Below, one piece after another: positions 22,553 through 34,400 of a stretch of DNA of 64,000 bases. Where the stretch lies: assembly GCF_026151205.1 (NCBI RefSeq), contig NC_087078.1:14119118-14183117 (forward strand). Direction: 5' to 3'. Positions within the stretch are counted from its first letter, which is position 1; each line of letters begins with the position of its first letter. The notes below the pieces were generated by a model. It worked only from the letters and a program-made list of their open reading frames with translations, did not search any database and had not been told where the DNA came from. The stretch is from Bolinopsis microptera (Eukaryota; Ctenophora; Tentaculata; Lobata; Bolinopsidae). Both the position numbers and the translations under genes were made by a program.

Positions 22553-24147
22553 CCCTGTAATGAAGATAGCTCATGTTAGAGTAAGTTCTTAAAACAAAAC
22601 TCTCGGAATAAGTGAAATCAGGTGAAATCAGGTAAAATCAGGTGAAATCAGGTTTTTCTGGAACCGGAGCCTATCCTTGTTAGATTGTTACAAGTTTTAT
22701 GGGTATTGATTTTATCCTGAGTTTGCAAGAAGAATAGAAGATGGAGAGGCAGAATATTTATAATCTTACTATTGTTAAATATAACTAACTTTGACCTCTC
22801 TTAAGAGGATCGCAAATACTTCTTTTCTTTTTTATCATTTCTATTTTATAAGTTAGTAATTTACAGCAATTAAATCTAAAAATGTTCCCACTCCCAATAA
22901 TTGGAATGACGTCATGTAGATCTGATCCAAAGGACAATAACATCTTGAAAATTAAACGGATTTTCCAATCTATATTATATAGAGCTGTCTTTGTACTGTG
23001 CACAACAGCAAGACAGTGACGCTTCCAATACCATACACATAGAAGCTGCATCGTGTACCGGACAATAAAATACTGTATTCCATGCAGTGGTGTTTTGTTC
23101 AGCAATTAATTCTCAGTCAGATACTTTACAGCCGGCTGTACAATGCTGCTGTTCTTTCCATTCATTGTGGTTGGGCAAATTTACTGTTGAATCATTTTGC
23201 AATTTATTTGTGCATCAGAATCGCTGTTAATTTATATTTTGATTTTGCCTTGTGATCCTGGCTACGTGCCTGCTTGTGTGTTTGTTAAAGTGTGTAATGT
23301 TGATGTACCTATGGACATTTATAAATGTATAAATACTTTTATTAAGATATTTAATACCCGTAGACTAACGATTGTTCTGCCTTTGAAGGTTACAAAATCC
23401 AGGGCCGAATTTTCTCACATAGTAATTGGATCGTGGAATCCTCTCCTGGAACACTGGCTTACAGGAGAACTAGAAATGTGACCTTTAGTCTTGGAAACGT
23501 TCCAAATTGATTGATTTCTTTAATATCACCTTTTTCGGATTAGTTTGTTGATCACACAATGCAAAGCATGCTCATTACTAAAACTTGGACCCAGCGAGGA
23601 ACAGTGAATACGAACATGCCTACATAGTTGATAACCTCTCTTGTTGGGGACAATTATGTCAACTGTTTGTCAGTATTTAAATATAAGCCACGAAATGAGG
23701 CACTTACTTGGTGAAGTATTGTGTAGGCTGCCTCAATCAAATACAACCCCAAAATAGGGGTTCTATTGATTTAAATAGAAATCCATTCGACAGATGGGAT
23801 CATGATAGCATCTTTAAACCTTAGTTTTTACTGTTGAGGCAAGCATTGAAGATCATCATTGTCGTTTGTCACAATTTGAACGATTTTGGCCTATCCATTT
23901 CTGTAGATATTCTTCTCATATCTTTGATGTAGTTTATGGTATAAAATATGGCTACCGTAAAGATGATGTCTTTGTGACTTTCTAAAATTACGTTAACTCT
24001 TTTTATAATGAATCCATAATCCATTGTTTACACTTCAGGCTTACTTCACAATTTGTTGTGTGCTGACAAATCGATAAATCTTACTTTAAATGTAATTGCA
24101 TATTTTTACTGCATTTTGTAACACCCAAACGATGTTTCAGGATACTG
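22553..24147. other. Intergenic, no firm gene
   Basis: AT-rich sequence with short ORFs (22785-23105 -, 23197-23481 +) of unknown status. The + ORF starts MQFICASESLLIYILILPCD, which is hydrophobic and could be an exon of the membrane protein at 24148, but no splice path was established. Confidence 0.35.
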
Positions 24148-24471
24148 ATGGTCAATAACTTGTTCATTTTGTCGCTTCCAGATGTTCTGAAAAATGAAAC
24201 AGATTCAAGAATAGACGAAAATTTTGTGTTATACAATGCATCAGATTTCCAGACGTTTAGTACGACTAAACTTGTTCTACCGTTGGTTTTAGTTTTTCTT
24301 CAATGTGTAGTGCTAGCCATTATCTGTTTTAAGAACCTGCAAGAGGAAGAGATGGATCGTGAAGAGTCTGTACAACAGAAGATGTTGGATGCAAGTCTCC
24401 TCAGTGGACTTAATCTTTTAGAGGTGGGACTTAATTATGGAACCTTTTCCAATGATGAGACAGACTCTTAA
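24148..24471 (+). CDS. Possible terminal exon of a single-pass membrane protein (hypothetical)
   Basis: The frame has a good acceptor inside it (CGCTTCCAG at about 24173-24181), so the true exon probably starts at 24182. It encodes an extracellular-like stretch with N-glycosylation sequons (NET, NAS), one hydrophobic helix (LVLPLVLVFLQCVVLAIICF) and an acidic cytoplasmic tail with EEEMDREE. Composition and topology look like a real type I membrane protein C-terminus. No upstream exon or family was identified. Confidence 0.4.
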   Translation: MVNNLFILSLPDVLKNETDSRIDENFVLYNASDFQTFSTTKLVLPLVLVFLQCVVLAIICFKNLQEEEMDREESVQQKMLDASLLSGLNLLEVGLNYGTFSNDETDS

Positions 24472-24474
24472 TCA

Positions 24475-25611
24475 TCAAGTACTCCTTAGTCATCCTCGGT
24501 CTTTATTTATCATCAAGTACTTTTTTGGATAATCAGCTTGCTGCGGATATTCAGCTCATCAAAGATCACCATTCAAAGAAATGAATACCCTACACTTTGG
24601 ATGAGTCTAAGGAATACAAAATTTCATACTGTTGAACTAGGAGTATTGAATCAATAATGAATGCTGGGTAGAACAAGATCAATGATTTTCGCTAGACAAG
24701 CTTAGGGCAAACTGATTTATGCAAGTATGTACATAGAATGTTAAACTTACTGGAAATTGTCAGATTTTGAAAGTCAATCTCGATACTAAACGTCAATTTT
24801 TTATATGTTTTTTTCCGGAATTTTCGTAAATGTTTCTGAAAATTGATTTTTATTTGCTCCCTATCATCAATCTATATTGTCGAATTTATGATCAACAATG
24901 ATGAAAACTGTGACTTCACTATATTTGATATGATTTATTACACAATCTCTGTTGATAACGTTTTGATGATCAAATTGATTTCAACATTTAGAGGAAACCA
25001 CTTTGGAGGTCCCCGTTCATACACAATAGACATGGTCATTGATCTGAGGAATAATATAATAGTATGCTTCCAAGTGTGAATGATTGGAGGTTTTGTCCAG
25101 TTTATTTGTCATGTTTGCCAGTTGATGTTCATTATGTTGTCGTCTGAGCCAATGAAACCAATCCAGACAACTGTTTGTTTTGTTCTTCCAAGTACAAGCA
25201 CACAAAGATGCATAGTTAGATAGTTTATGTTTATTAGCTAACAAATTTTCTTCGCAATGTTGAGAGCCTGTTTCGGTGTGTGCTGATGTAACCAGTGGTG
25301 AAACGACATTAGAAAAATTTTAGGAGGAGCAAAAAAGTCAAGCAGGGGCGGCACACAGGTACGTTTCGCTACTGGATGTAGCTTTAAAAATAGAGGTATG
25401 TTGTTCAGATCTTCAAAGACAGATGCAGATGCCAGTGCCGACAACAAAGTTACAGATACTTTCGTAAATACAGTCAGTAATATATAGAATCACTTCTTGA
25501 GCCTTCTTCATGAATACAATACATTGCTGATAATTTTGCCCCCTTGAGAGTAAGATTGTACATGACGTGCTTATATATATGTGTAGGTATATCAGAGATC
25601 AACCGTGATCC
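24475..25611. other. Intergenic, no gene recognised
   Basis: Short ORFs only, with no domain, repeat family or RNA gene visible. Confidence 0.4.
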
Positions 25612-25984
25612 TTGATTCACGATGTCAATCCTTCGCATCTCGCCGATCTGTGGTTGCGAGAAGCATTATTGGATGCGCGCGCGCGACCCAGTAGTGCATC
25701 GCGCTACAACCGTGATCCCGGTACTGGGGCCCGGTTACTGGGCCGCGCTCAGCCTGTCATTCCGCCTAATCTCTATTTGTTAATGAACATAATAGCCTGG
25801 GGACTGGGGTCCCCAGGTAAGGGCCCGGCCGTAGCCGGGACTGGACTTTTACCAAATCTCAGTCACAGCCAAAATACCAATTTTGAACAAGATTTTGACC
25901 GGGATTTTAGGTACAATTTTTATCAAGATTTTGGGGAAAATTTGCAGCGTGACGGGAAAAATTTTTAAAAATCATATCAATTGT
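25612..25984. mobile_element. TIR element family A, partial copy
   Basis: Starts with TTGATTCACGATGTCAATCC, shared with the ends at 166 and 26709. It continues through CATCGCGCTACAA and then GCGCTCAGCCTGTCATTCCG, which in the copy at 166-845 occurs only in reverse near the right end. This copy therefore combines both arm types. No matching right end was found before the next element at 25985. Confidence 0.6.
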
Positions 25985-27324
25985 TTGTATCACGTTGCGA
26001 CCCCCACGGTCGTTTCACTATGTGGAACGACCCCTTTATCGTTCTGACCCCTTTATCGTTCTGACGATACAGGGGAAGCCGCGCACTTCGTGCGCGGCGG
26101 GTCATACAACGTATGACAATCAATTGTTATATGAAACTCAACAAATTTGTGATCTTAAACAAATTGTCATCTTAAACATGGATCATTTCCGCACTAATAG
26201 TTGATTCCGCTAAATTTGGTGTCCAAATTTGATACCAGCTAATTTCAAATTGGGATCAAAAAATTCCGATCCTGGTCCCGGTCAAAATTTACCAATCCTG
26301 GTACCGGACCCAGCCATTTCAAAATTTTTATCCCGGTCATTTGCTGGCGCTTATGACAGCTTTCTTTGGTTACTCTGTCAAGAAAAACATCCTTGAACAT
26401 ATTATGAAAGCTTGGGAATAATTCATCTCATTGAGATAGTGTTACATAAATTTTATGGCCAATAAAGAGTTTGCTTGCCAAATAGTGAAACAAATTTTAG
26501 TGAAACAAATTTAAAATTTTATCCTTTATTTCACAATCATAATATAATAATATTTATAATGTATAAGCCTCCGTTTTGAAAGTTTTAAATTTTAATATAT
26601 ATTCACATTTCTATTTAAAATTCAATTTTATGTATAAGTCAATAACTGGCCGCCAAAGCCGCGCATTCTTGAAAACACGATTAACTTGATTATAGTTATA
26701 TGACAACGTTGATTCACGATGTCAATCCTTCGCATCTCGCCGATCTGTGGTTGCGAGAAGCATTATTTGATGCGCGCGCGACCCAGTAGTGCATCGCGCT
26801 ACAAGACGAGTAACATCCGTCAACAACTCGCTTGATAACTTTGTTATTTCTAATCCATTTCACATCATTTTTCAGATCAGATGCAAAATATAATAATCTA
26901 CCGTCTCAAAAAAATTAGGTGTCCAACATGTTCAGAGAAAACAATATAAGTGTTTTACTATTGAATGGGCGTGGTCTAAAATATTCGAATTTTCAAATTT
27001 TGGCGACGGAATCCTCGAACCTGTAGGTACAGTATGCCATTTGAAAAGCAACAACTCTCAAATATAAAAGCCGGCAGAGGTATAAGACCCAACGTATGTG
27101 CACTGACTTTTGGCTTGTAGCGCGATGATATATGCGTTACTGTGCCGCGCCGCGCACTCAATGAGGCTTCTCACAGCTCTAATGTCTAAATCGGCGAGAT
27201 GCGCTACTGTGCCGCGCCGAGCTGAGATGAATTGACATCGTCAATTAAACTTTTGGCCCACCCTGTATGTTTTTGTTATACGTTGATAAAGTGAAACGAC
27301 CGTGGGGGTCGCAACGTGATACAA
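25985..27324. mobile_element. DNA-transposon-like element with perfect 34-bp terminal inverted repeats
   Basis: The arms 25985-26018 (TTGTATCACGTTGCGACCCC and on) and 27291-27324 (ending GGGGTCGCAACGTGATACAA) are perfect 34-bp inverted repeats bounding 1,340 bp. The interior contains a complete family-A element (26709-27248) and no transposase ORF, so it is non-autonomous. A target duplication was not recognised. Confidence 0.75.
26709..27248. mobile_element. TIR element family A, complete copy nested in the 25985-27324 element
   Basis: About 540 bp from TTGATTCACGATGTCAATCC to ATTGACATCGTCAATTAA. The left arm carries GCGCGCGACCCAGTAGTGCATCGCGC, and the right arm carries the related GATGCGCTACTGTGCCGCGCC in reverse. 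No ORF of note. Confidence 0.65.
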
Positions 27325-27659
27325 GTATGTTTAATATCTTATGTTCCAGTAGATGTCAGAGAACGTTTTATTTTTCGATCGCTGTAATTACACCCAGCAA
27401 GAATCGACCATTTAGATTCAATCACTTTCAAGTCTATTATGTCTCCACTCAGTCAAGATACAAAGGACATAATTAACAAAAATAATAATAGACTAGTGTA
27501 ACTTTGATTTGATTTGAATTAGTTTCTAGTGATTACGTGTAAAAAGTGTGTCAAACAGTATATATACAATTCAATTAAATCAAGTGATGCAATAGGTAGA
27601 GCACAATCAAATTTTAAGTGTTGCAATTGGCAGAGCACAATTCATTGCTACTAATAATG

Positions 27660-27816
27660 TTCTGAAAAAACATTTGAAGTGCTTATTGTTTCAGGAAAAC
27701 CATCTTTATCTCCTCCATTCGCATATAATCTTGATGGCTCTCCTCTTGTGTATGTAGAGTTGGAAAAAGATCTTGGAGTCGATGTTACTCCTAAGCTAAG
27801 TTGGAATAGTCAGTGC
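27660..27816 (+). mobile_element. LINE (CR1/L2/jockey-like), left piece, split by the copia insertion
   Basis: From about 27675 a frame reads YNLDGSPLVYVELEKDLGVD then TPKLSWNSQC, a typical sequence just downstream of the RT catalytic core of LINEs. It stops at the copia LTR boundary (27817). The same frame continues after the copia element as CDRIYTKACQQLG at 36624. Sequence upstream to about 27470 shares a block (ACATAATTAACAAAAATAAT) with 41126, so the left end of the repeat is not defined. Confidence 0.75.
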
Positions 27817-27860
27817 TGTGAATTGCTATATATTTGGTTTATATATTTATGATAGTCGAT

Positions 27861-30800
27861 AAAAAAAAAAAAAAAAGGGGGGACCCCCAACCCATGTAGC
27901 TGAGACACCTCACAGCAAGTTGACCAAAGTGGCTCTTGCTTGTGATCGGTGCATCAACTACCCGCCGAAGCGGTGGGTTGGGAGTCCCCCCTGGGATCAT
28001 TTCGTCCGTAAAATTGTATATAATATAAAATAGTACAGTAAAATATCTACAAAATTTACATAAACAAATCTAGGAGACCTCAAAGCTCGTCTTCTGGGGA
28101 ATGAGGTTGAAGGATACGTCTTGCAGTTCAAGATGCTGGGCTGTTGACCTTCCTCTGATTCCCCTCAGTGCAATGAGTGTACTTCTTAACAGATCAAATC
28201 TGAATCGTGTTCTGATATGATTTTTGACTTGGCTCTTGGCTTCTTTTTTGTGGTCAGCTATCATCTCAGAGACACGATCTACAAACACTGTGCAGAGCGG
28301 TCCCATACCTCCGGAGGTTGTGAAGACTAGAGGGACAAAGGATCCCTTCTCCGACTGAAGTACTCTCTCTTCATAAAAATCTTTCTTTTCTTTCTCATGA
28401 TCTCTATAGATCTTATCTAGTGGCTTAAATGTATTTGTGTCACAGTTGGGATGTGTGACCCTGATGTCATAGAATGTTCTTTTGAAAGGTGCATACAATC
28501 CGACAGCTGCTACATCAAGACGGGCTTCATCCTGGGTGTTGGTCTTCCTTGAGAATGAGCTTGGTTGGACTGTCAGGAGTGCTGGTTCTATCCTTACGTC
28601 TTTACACTTTGCTTCTCGGAGGAAGAAAGCAGCTGTGTCTCTTATGGCATTGTGGCGCATGGCAACGTATCCACCTAGTTTACAGTCAAGGGCGTGGTAG
28701 ATACTGTTTACATTTCCACAGGCACATTTAGAGGGCACTCCTTGGATCTTCCAACCATAACGTAGGCGTATGCTGTCTTGAAACTCCTGCCTGTTCAGAA
28801 CATAGTTGAGGTCCTTCAGTGGTAGTGTTGAGAGCCATGTTGAGGCTCCCTTCTCTCTTGCTTGGTCTAGGTGGTTCTTAAGTTGATGATCTGACTCATT
28901 ATAGAGCACCTTGAACCTTTGGGAGAGAAACTCCTCTTTCTGTTTCCTCAGTTCTTCTTTCTTTTCTTTTATCTTGCCCAGATCCAGCTTGGTGATATCC
29001 TGGTCTTGTTGGTTGATCAAACTCACAAGGTCTTTAGTTACTGCTACTGAGTAAACATATTCACGGGTTGTTATCCGGACAGGATTGATGATGCCTAGCC
29101 CTCCACATCGAACAGGAAGTTCGAGGATATCTCTCTCGTGCTGGCTGACTGGGCGACCAAGGAAGGCTGGAATGAGTACATGCATGATCTTGCTCTCCAG
29201 TGGGGCAAAGTACTCAGCAATATCAGGTATTGTCCTCATGAAGAACCTCCATCGGTGGCATACTCCTTTGGTGAAAGCTGAATAAGCCAGCTGTGGTTCT
29301 TCAGATGCAATATCAGCAAGTTGCTCAATATCTGTTATCCATTTCTCAACTTTTTCTTTGATGTAATCTTCCCTGTATTTCTTTGAGCCTACCACAGCAC
29401 CAAGGTGACGTTCTCCAGATGTCGTGATCTTAACACCAAGATGCCCAAATAGAGTCTCTGCTTCAGTTTGGTCTTCGGGATTCTTGACAATTAGAATGGT
29501 CTTTTTAGCGTTGGGGTAGTACCCATATCCCGGGCCGATGTCACAGAGTCTATTCCACCACTGAAGAAGTTGGATGAAGCTTCCACATGCGGAGCTGTCA
29601 TCAGCGTACCACACCATGGTTGCTTCTGCATAAGCTCTGAGATCATCTATTATAGGTCTAGTGGCTATGGAGTAAAATTGCATTGCTGCAACATCTCCTT
29701 GAGTGTTTCCTTCTTCACCCCAGATGAACTCCCCTGACTTTGACCCTGAAATAAAGAGCTTTATCCTTGCTTGATAGGTGTTTTTGAGAAATTGGTGAAA
29801 CACAGGGCAGGTTGTTGCAACAGTATCTAGGGCCTGCTCTCGGTGTAAACTGTTGAACGCATTTGATGCATCAACTAGGAGAAGGCCTTGGCTGTTTTCG
29901 TTGGCAAAGTTCTCGGCCATTGAGTGAACTGCAGCCTCTATGCCTGACTCAATGCCACTACAAGTTTGAAGAGACCCACTTGCTTCCTTAATGTGTTCTT
30001 TGATGGTTCTTGTTACAGTTTTTGTCATGATACGTCGCAAAACTTCACCAATGCCGATAGGTCTGACTCCTGGTCGCTTATCTAAAGGGATCAATCTACT
30101 TGCAAGAAGGTCACTGAGCATGGAAGGATCAATAGTTTCTGTGCATAGTCTTTTGGTGACATCGGCTATGGCTTGAGCTAGGATATCGTTGGATTTTCCA
30201 TAGCTCTTTGAGCATAAGATATGTTTCCAACCATCAGCATCAATGAGGGTGGGGCCTCCTGAACCATGGGTATTCTTGGCCGCAGCTTTTATAGCTTCAC
30301 CATCGATTTCTTCAAACAATACAGGTTGGATATCGATTGTTGGAAGTTTCTCTGGCCCCTCACGTTTTGTTGCAGGGGGGTGCTTCTCCCGTAGCTGTCT
30401 GATTGTGTCGTCATCGATAGGAAGAATGCCTGTTCTCTTCTCGTTGTCTATTAGTCGTGTGGCTTCCTTTACTTTACCCTGAAGCATTCTCCGGCAGAAA
30501 GCCTTCTTTTCATTGAACTCTTTAGTGACGTTTGTTTTCTGAAGGCGGCTCTGTATCACTTTACACTCAATTAAGAGTCCCTCTATGTCTCCGATATCCC
30601 ATTTCTGAAGCCTGGAGATCAGATATTTGTTGTTCTCACGAGCTTTAGATCTTGCTGATGGTTTCTGAAGGATCAAGGGAATAAATATCTGAACAAGGGA
30701 AAGTGAAACCTTCTCCCATACAGAATCAGGGGTGAACATAGAGAACAGCCTGGTTAGCTCAAGGATGAAGTCTTTGCCAGCCTTACCACGTGGAAGTCGC

Positions 30801-31329
30801 ATTAAATTCTTATCCCATGTTATTATCTCTGCATACACTCTGTTGACCATTTCAGTAATGGCTTCCTCACTGTTCATTTCTCCCCACGTCAACTTAATTT
30901 TATCCATCTTGCCAGTTTTCTTGCATTTCTGGCATGTCCACTCGGTAGACTCTTTACTTATCATGTCATATTGTTTTATTGAAACATTGACACATGAAAT
31001 GTGGAACCATACCTGGCATTTTCCGCACTCAACCCATCTGGATGTTCTTTTCCCATCTCCTTTATTGCAGATTCCACATAGATCCGATTTTGGAGTGACA
31101 GGGTTCTCTTCTACCTTGTCTGATTTCAGTCTTTCCGATTTTATATACTCTGCTATAGGATCTTTTCGAGTTCTAGGAGTTCTAGGAGGGGGTATAGGAG
31201 CAGAAGGCATAGGAGACACGTTTGAAAAGAAATGTTTTCAGATACAAAGATGTATATTAATGCCGTTTCAGACCTAGCGAATGGCATACGATATGACATT
31301 AGATTAAATGGTCATAATGCTAAGTTTCA
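27861..31329 (-). mobile_element. Full-length non-LTR retrotransposon (PHD-RT type) inserted in the copia 5' LTR
   Basis: Flanked by the 10-bp TSD GATAGTCGAT (27851-27860 and 31330-31339). The uninterrupted target is visible in the 3' LTR at 36490-36499. It carries a 110-nt 5' leader, one long ORF (28070-31219) and a 3' UTR. The 3' UTR has complementary blocks (GGGGGGACTCCCAACCCA and TGGGTTGGGGGTCCCCCC on the coding strand) that would form a long terminal hairpin. On the coding strand the extreme 3' end is a run of T16, not A. Confidence 0.92.
28070..31219 (-). CDS. PHD-finger reverse transcriptase polyprotein (non-LTR retrotransposon)
   Basis: A 1,049-aa uninterrupted ORF from MSPMPSAPIPPP. 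A PHD finger lies at about 48-102 (CGICNKGD, WVECGKCQVWFHISC, WTCQKCKK; C4HC3). The reverse transcriptase is in the middle: DASNAFNSL (motif A), GNTQGDVAAMQF (motif B) and VWYADDSS (catalytic YADD). The C-terminal region has a CACG..HALDCKLGG..RH metal-binding-like motif, then DEARLDVAAVG, RTFYDIRVTHP and PLVFTTSGGMG. That spacing is compatible with a PD-(D/E)XK restriction-like endonuclease as in R2-type elements; this assignment is inference. Since the ORF is intact, the element may be recently active. Fragments of the same family lie at 18167-19275 and 37693-37930. Confidence 0.9.
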   Translation of the reverse strand: MSPMPSAPIPPPRTPRTRKDPIAEYIKSERLKSDKVEENPVTPKSDLCGICNKGDGKRTSRWVECGKCQVWFHISCVNVSIKQYDMISKESTEWTCQKCKKTGKMDKIKLTWGEMNSEEAITEMVNRVYAEIITWDKNLMRLPRGKAGKDFILELTRLFSMFTPDSVWEKVSLSLVQIFIPLILQKPSARSKARENNKYLISRLQKWDIGDIEGLLIECKVIQSRLQKTNVTKEFNEKKAFCRRMLQGKVKEATRLIDNEKRTGILPIDDDTIRQLREKHPPATKREGPEKLPTIDIQPVLFEEIDGEAIKAAAKNTHGSGGPTLIDADGWKHILCSKSYGKSNDILAQAIADVTKRLCTETIDPSMLSDLLASRLIPLDKRPGVRPIGIGEVLRRIMTKTVTRTIKEHIKEASGSLQTCSGIESGIEAAVHSMAENFANENSQGLLLVDASNAFNSLHREQALDTVATTCPVFHQFLKNTYQARIKLFISGSKSGEFIWGEEGNTQGDVAAMQFYSIATRPIIDDLRAYAEATMVWYADDSSACGSFIQLLQWWNRLCDIGPGYGYYPNAKKTILIVKNPEDQTEAETLFGHLGVKITTSGERHLGAVVGSKKYREDYIKEKVEKWITDIEQLADIASEEPQLAYSAFTKGVCHRWRFFMRTIPDIAEYFAPLESKIMHVLIPAFLGRPVSQHERDILELPVRCGGLGIINPVRITTREYVYSVAVTKDLVSLINQQDQDITKLDLGKIKEKKEELRKQKEEFLSQRFKVLYNESDHQLKNHLDQAREKGASTWLSTLPLKDLNYVLNRQEFQDSIRLRYGWKIQGVPSKCACGNVNSIYHALDCKLGGYVAMRHNAIRDTAAFFLREAKCKDVRIEPALLTVQPSSFSRKTNTQDEARLDVAAVGLYAPFKRTFYDIRVTHPNCDTNTFKPLDKIYRDHEKEKKDFYEERVLQSEKGSFVPLVFTTSGGMGPLCTVFVDRVSEMIADHKKEAKSQVKNHIRTRFRFDLLRSTLIALRGIRGRSTAQHLELQDVSFNLIPQKTSFEVS

Positions 31330-31482
31330 GATAGTCGATATGATATATACTAATTGTGTTCTATTTCAGAATGTACCACAAACATGTTGTCTGTGGGGTT
31401 TGATAATTACTTGTAACAACTGGTGTGTTTCATTGCATAGTGATCCATTTAAAGTTAACAAGTGGTAGCAGAGAAGGACGCA

Positions 31483-34400
31483 ATGGCACCCCCAGAGACA
31501 GTTAGAGTAACTAGTAATTACAAAGCCCCACCGGCATACAGTGAGGATCAGGACTACTGCAATTGGAAGTTAGACCTGCAGCTGTGGCAAGAGTTCCTAA
31601 TATTCGCCAAAGATGGTTCCTCTAGTCAACCGTAGGAGAAGAGAAAGCTCAACAATAAATTAGATGGCTGCATTTTGTTTTCATTTTATTAGGTCCTAGT
31701 ATTTATTCCTATTGTCTTAAAGTTTTAAGAGAACTCACCTTAAATTATTTTTATGCAGTCACTCAGATAAGTTTATATCAGGACAATTCAATAAAGACAC
31801 ATACTCTGCCCACAATAAGGGGCCATAATTGTTTCAATTATGTAACTGTATAGAATTATTATTATTATTATTATTGGCAAGAGTTCACGGGTTTAGAGAA
31901 AAAGAGACAAGGAACTGCGTTGCTCTTAGAATTGAAACAAGGGAAGATAAAGGATACAGTACGATCATTGGGGAAAGATGTCCTAATTGCAGAGGATGCA
32001 ATAGCGAAGATTTTAAGTCATCTTGACAAAATCTATTTAGAGGACTCAGCTCAAACCTGTTACCGAGTTTACGGTAAGTTTGAAAAATATGTGAGACCAG
32101 AAGGGTTGTCTCTACAGAGTTACATATCTGAGTTTGAGAAGTTGCTAGCGGATCTCAGGAGACACAAAATCACTCTTCCTGAAGCAGTCCTGGCCTACAG
32201 ATTCCTTAACAGCGCTAACCTTCCGTCAGAAAAATATGATCTCGCTTTGGCAACTGTAAAGGATCTTACTTATAAAGATATGTGTGAAACGATCGGGAAA
32301 ATCTTCTCCGTCCAATCGAACCTTTCCACACTGCCTGCGTCAATATCAGTGAAGGTGGAACATGAGGAATGTAACTATACATACAACTCAACCCCAAGAG
32401 GTGGACGAGGAAACTACAGAAGGATGTCAAGAGGACGTGGGAATCATCATCATCCGTATAATCGACAAAAGAGTGCGTATACTGGATGCTATGCTTGTGG
32501 CGATAAAAACCATATTGCAAGATGGTGCATAAGCAAGAACAGAGCTTCTTTAAGTTCAACAGATAATGCACAGTATTTCGCACAAGATGGTGCTGAGAAT
32601 GTTACGGCCATGGAAGCAGAGGGTGCATTCTTAACATTCATGGTGGTGTCTGAATCTGAAGATGTTGTTGAGATTCCTGAAGAGTGCCTGATGAGTGATA
32701 CGAACCTTGGTTCTCTTGTATATGAGTCATTAGCATGTGCAGTTATTGATTCCGGATGTACAAAGACAGTTGTTGGTAGGAACTGGGTGAATCACTACAG
32801 AGAAACTCTGGAAGAAAAACAACTGAAAATGATGGTTAGTGAACCTTGCTCGACGCCTTTTAGATTTGGGGATGGACTCGAAGTCATTTCCACAGAAAAG
32901 ACTATCATCCCTGGGCGAATAGGAAAGACAGATGTTCGGATAGAAGCAAACATTGTTGAGAAAGAACTGCCGTTGCTTCTCAGTAAAGCATCGTTAAAGA
33001 GAGCTGGTGCTGTGTTGGATTTCACAAATGATACAATGAGATTCAGTGGAGATTGTGTTGATTTGTTTGAAACTAAATCAAAGCACTATTGCGTTCCTCT
33101 TTGTAATAAAAGACGCATGACCATTGGGCCGCCAGATCGAAAGACCCCACATCTGGTGATGACAATCAGCGAAGAAGGTTTGTTTGGTACTGACGAAAAG
33201 GAGATTAGGAGGAAAGTGGAAAAAATCCACAAACAATTCTCACACCCTCCTAGTGATAAACTGAAAACATTGCTGAAAACTGCAGGATTTAAGAGACCAG
33301 AATACATGAAAGCAATTGATGAGGTATCCAGCAGTTGTAAAATATGTCTGATGTACAAGAAACCCAAGTCAAGACCAGTGGTGGGTCTCCCAAGAGGAAA
33401 GGTGTTCAACGAATGTGTTGCAATAGACCTTAAGAATGTTCCTGGCACTCCTAATGTGTATATCTTGCATATGATTGATTCGGTGACAAGATATTCAGCA
33501 GCTAGAATAATCTACAATAAGAAGAAAGAGACAATCATCCAAGGAATTTGCTCTGGATGGATATCCATCTTTGGAAATCCAAAGAAATTCATGGCTGATA
33601 ATGGTGGAGAGTTCGCCAATGAGGAGTTTACTGAGATGTGTCAAAGATTCAATGTGGATGTGCAAAATTCAGCTGCCGAGAGCCCTTGGAGCAATGGGAT
33701 TGTAGAATGTCATCATAAGATGCTGACAGAGATGATGGTAAAAACGAAGGAAGATTCAAAATGCAACTGGGAAGTTGCATTGTGTTGGGCACTAAGTGCG
33801 AAAAACTCCATGCAGATGTTTGGTGGGTTTTCTGCAAATCAGTTGACAATGGGCCGTAACCCTTCACTTCCGAATGTCATCAATGATAGACTGCCAGCTT
33901 TAGAAGAAACAACGGTGAGTAAAACTGTGGCTGATAATGTTAATGCAATGCACAGTGCAAGGCAAGCATTTGCAAAGTGTGAAAGTAGCAACAAGATACG
34001 TAGAGCTCTGCAAAGCCAAGTTCGGACAAGCAATGATGAGTATTATAGCAACGGTGAAAAGGTGATGTACAAGAGAAAAGGATCTGCAAAATGGAGTGGG
34101 CCAGGTGTTATACTGGGGAGAGACATTACTCATTTATATATTTTAAAGCATGGAAATCAGTATTATAAGTGCAGTGCATGTCATCTAACCAGGGATACAA
34201 CAACAGGATATCCCATTACCTCAGAGTCAGTTGTTGGGCAACCTAACCCGAGTATTGTATCAAGTTCACCAAAATCCCCATTAGAGACGCAGAGAAATTT
34301 CCTAGAGGATCAACCATCTTGCTCTATGGAAACAGCAGTTTCTGTACCGGAAACAGAAACACTGCCTCAAAGTGAGACAACAGCAACAATCAGACCTCAG

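Larger units (their letters stand above)
27817..31460 (+). repeat. 5' LTR of the copia element, interrupted
   Basis: The LTR halves 27817-27860 and 31340-31460 (44 + 121 = 165 bp) are separated by the PHD-RT element and its duplicated target GATAGTCGAT. Confidence 0.93.
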
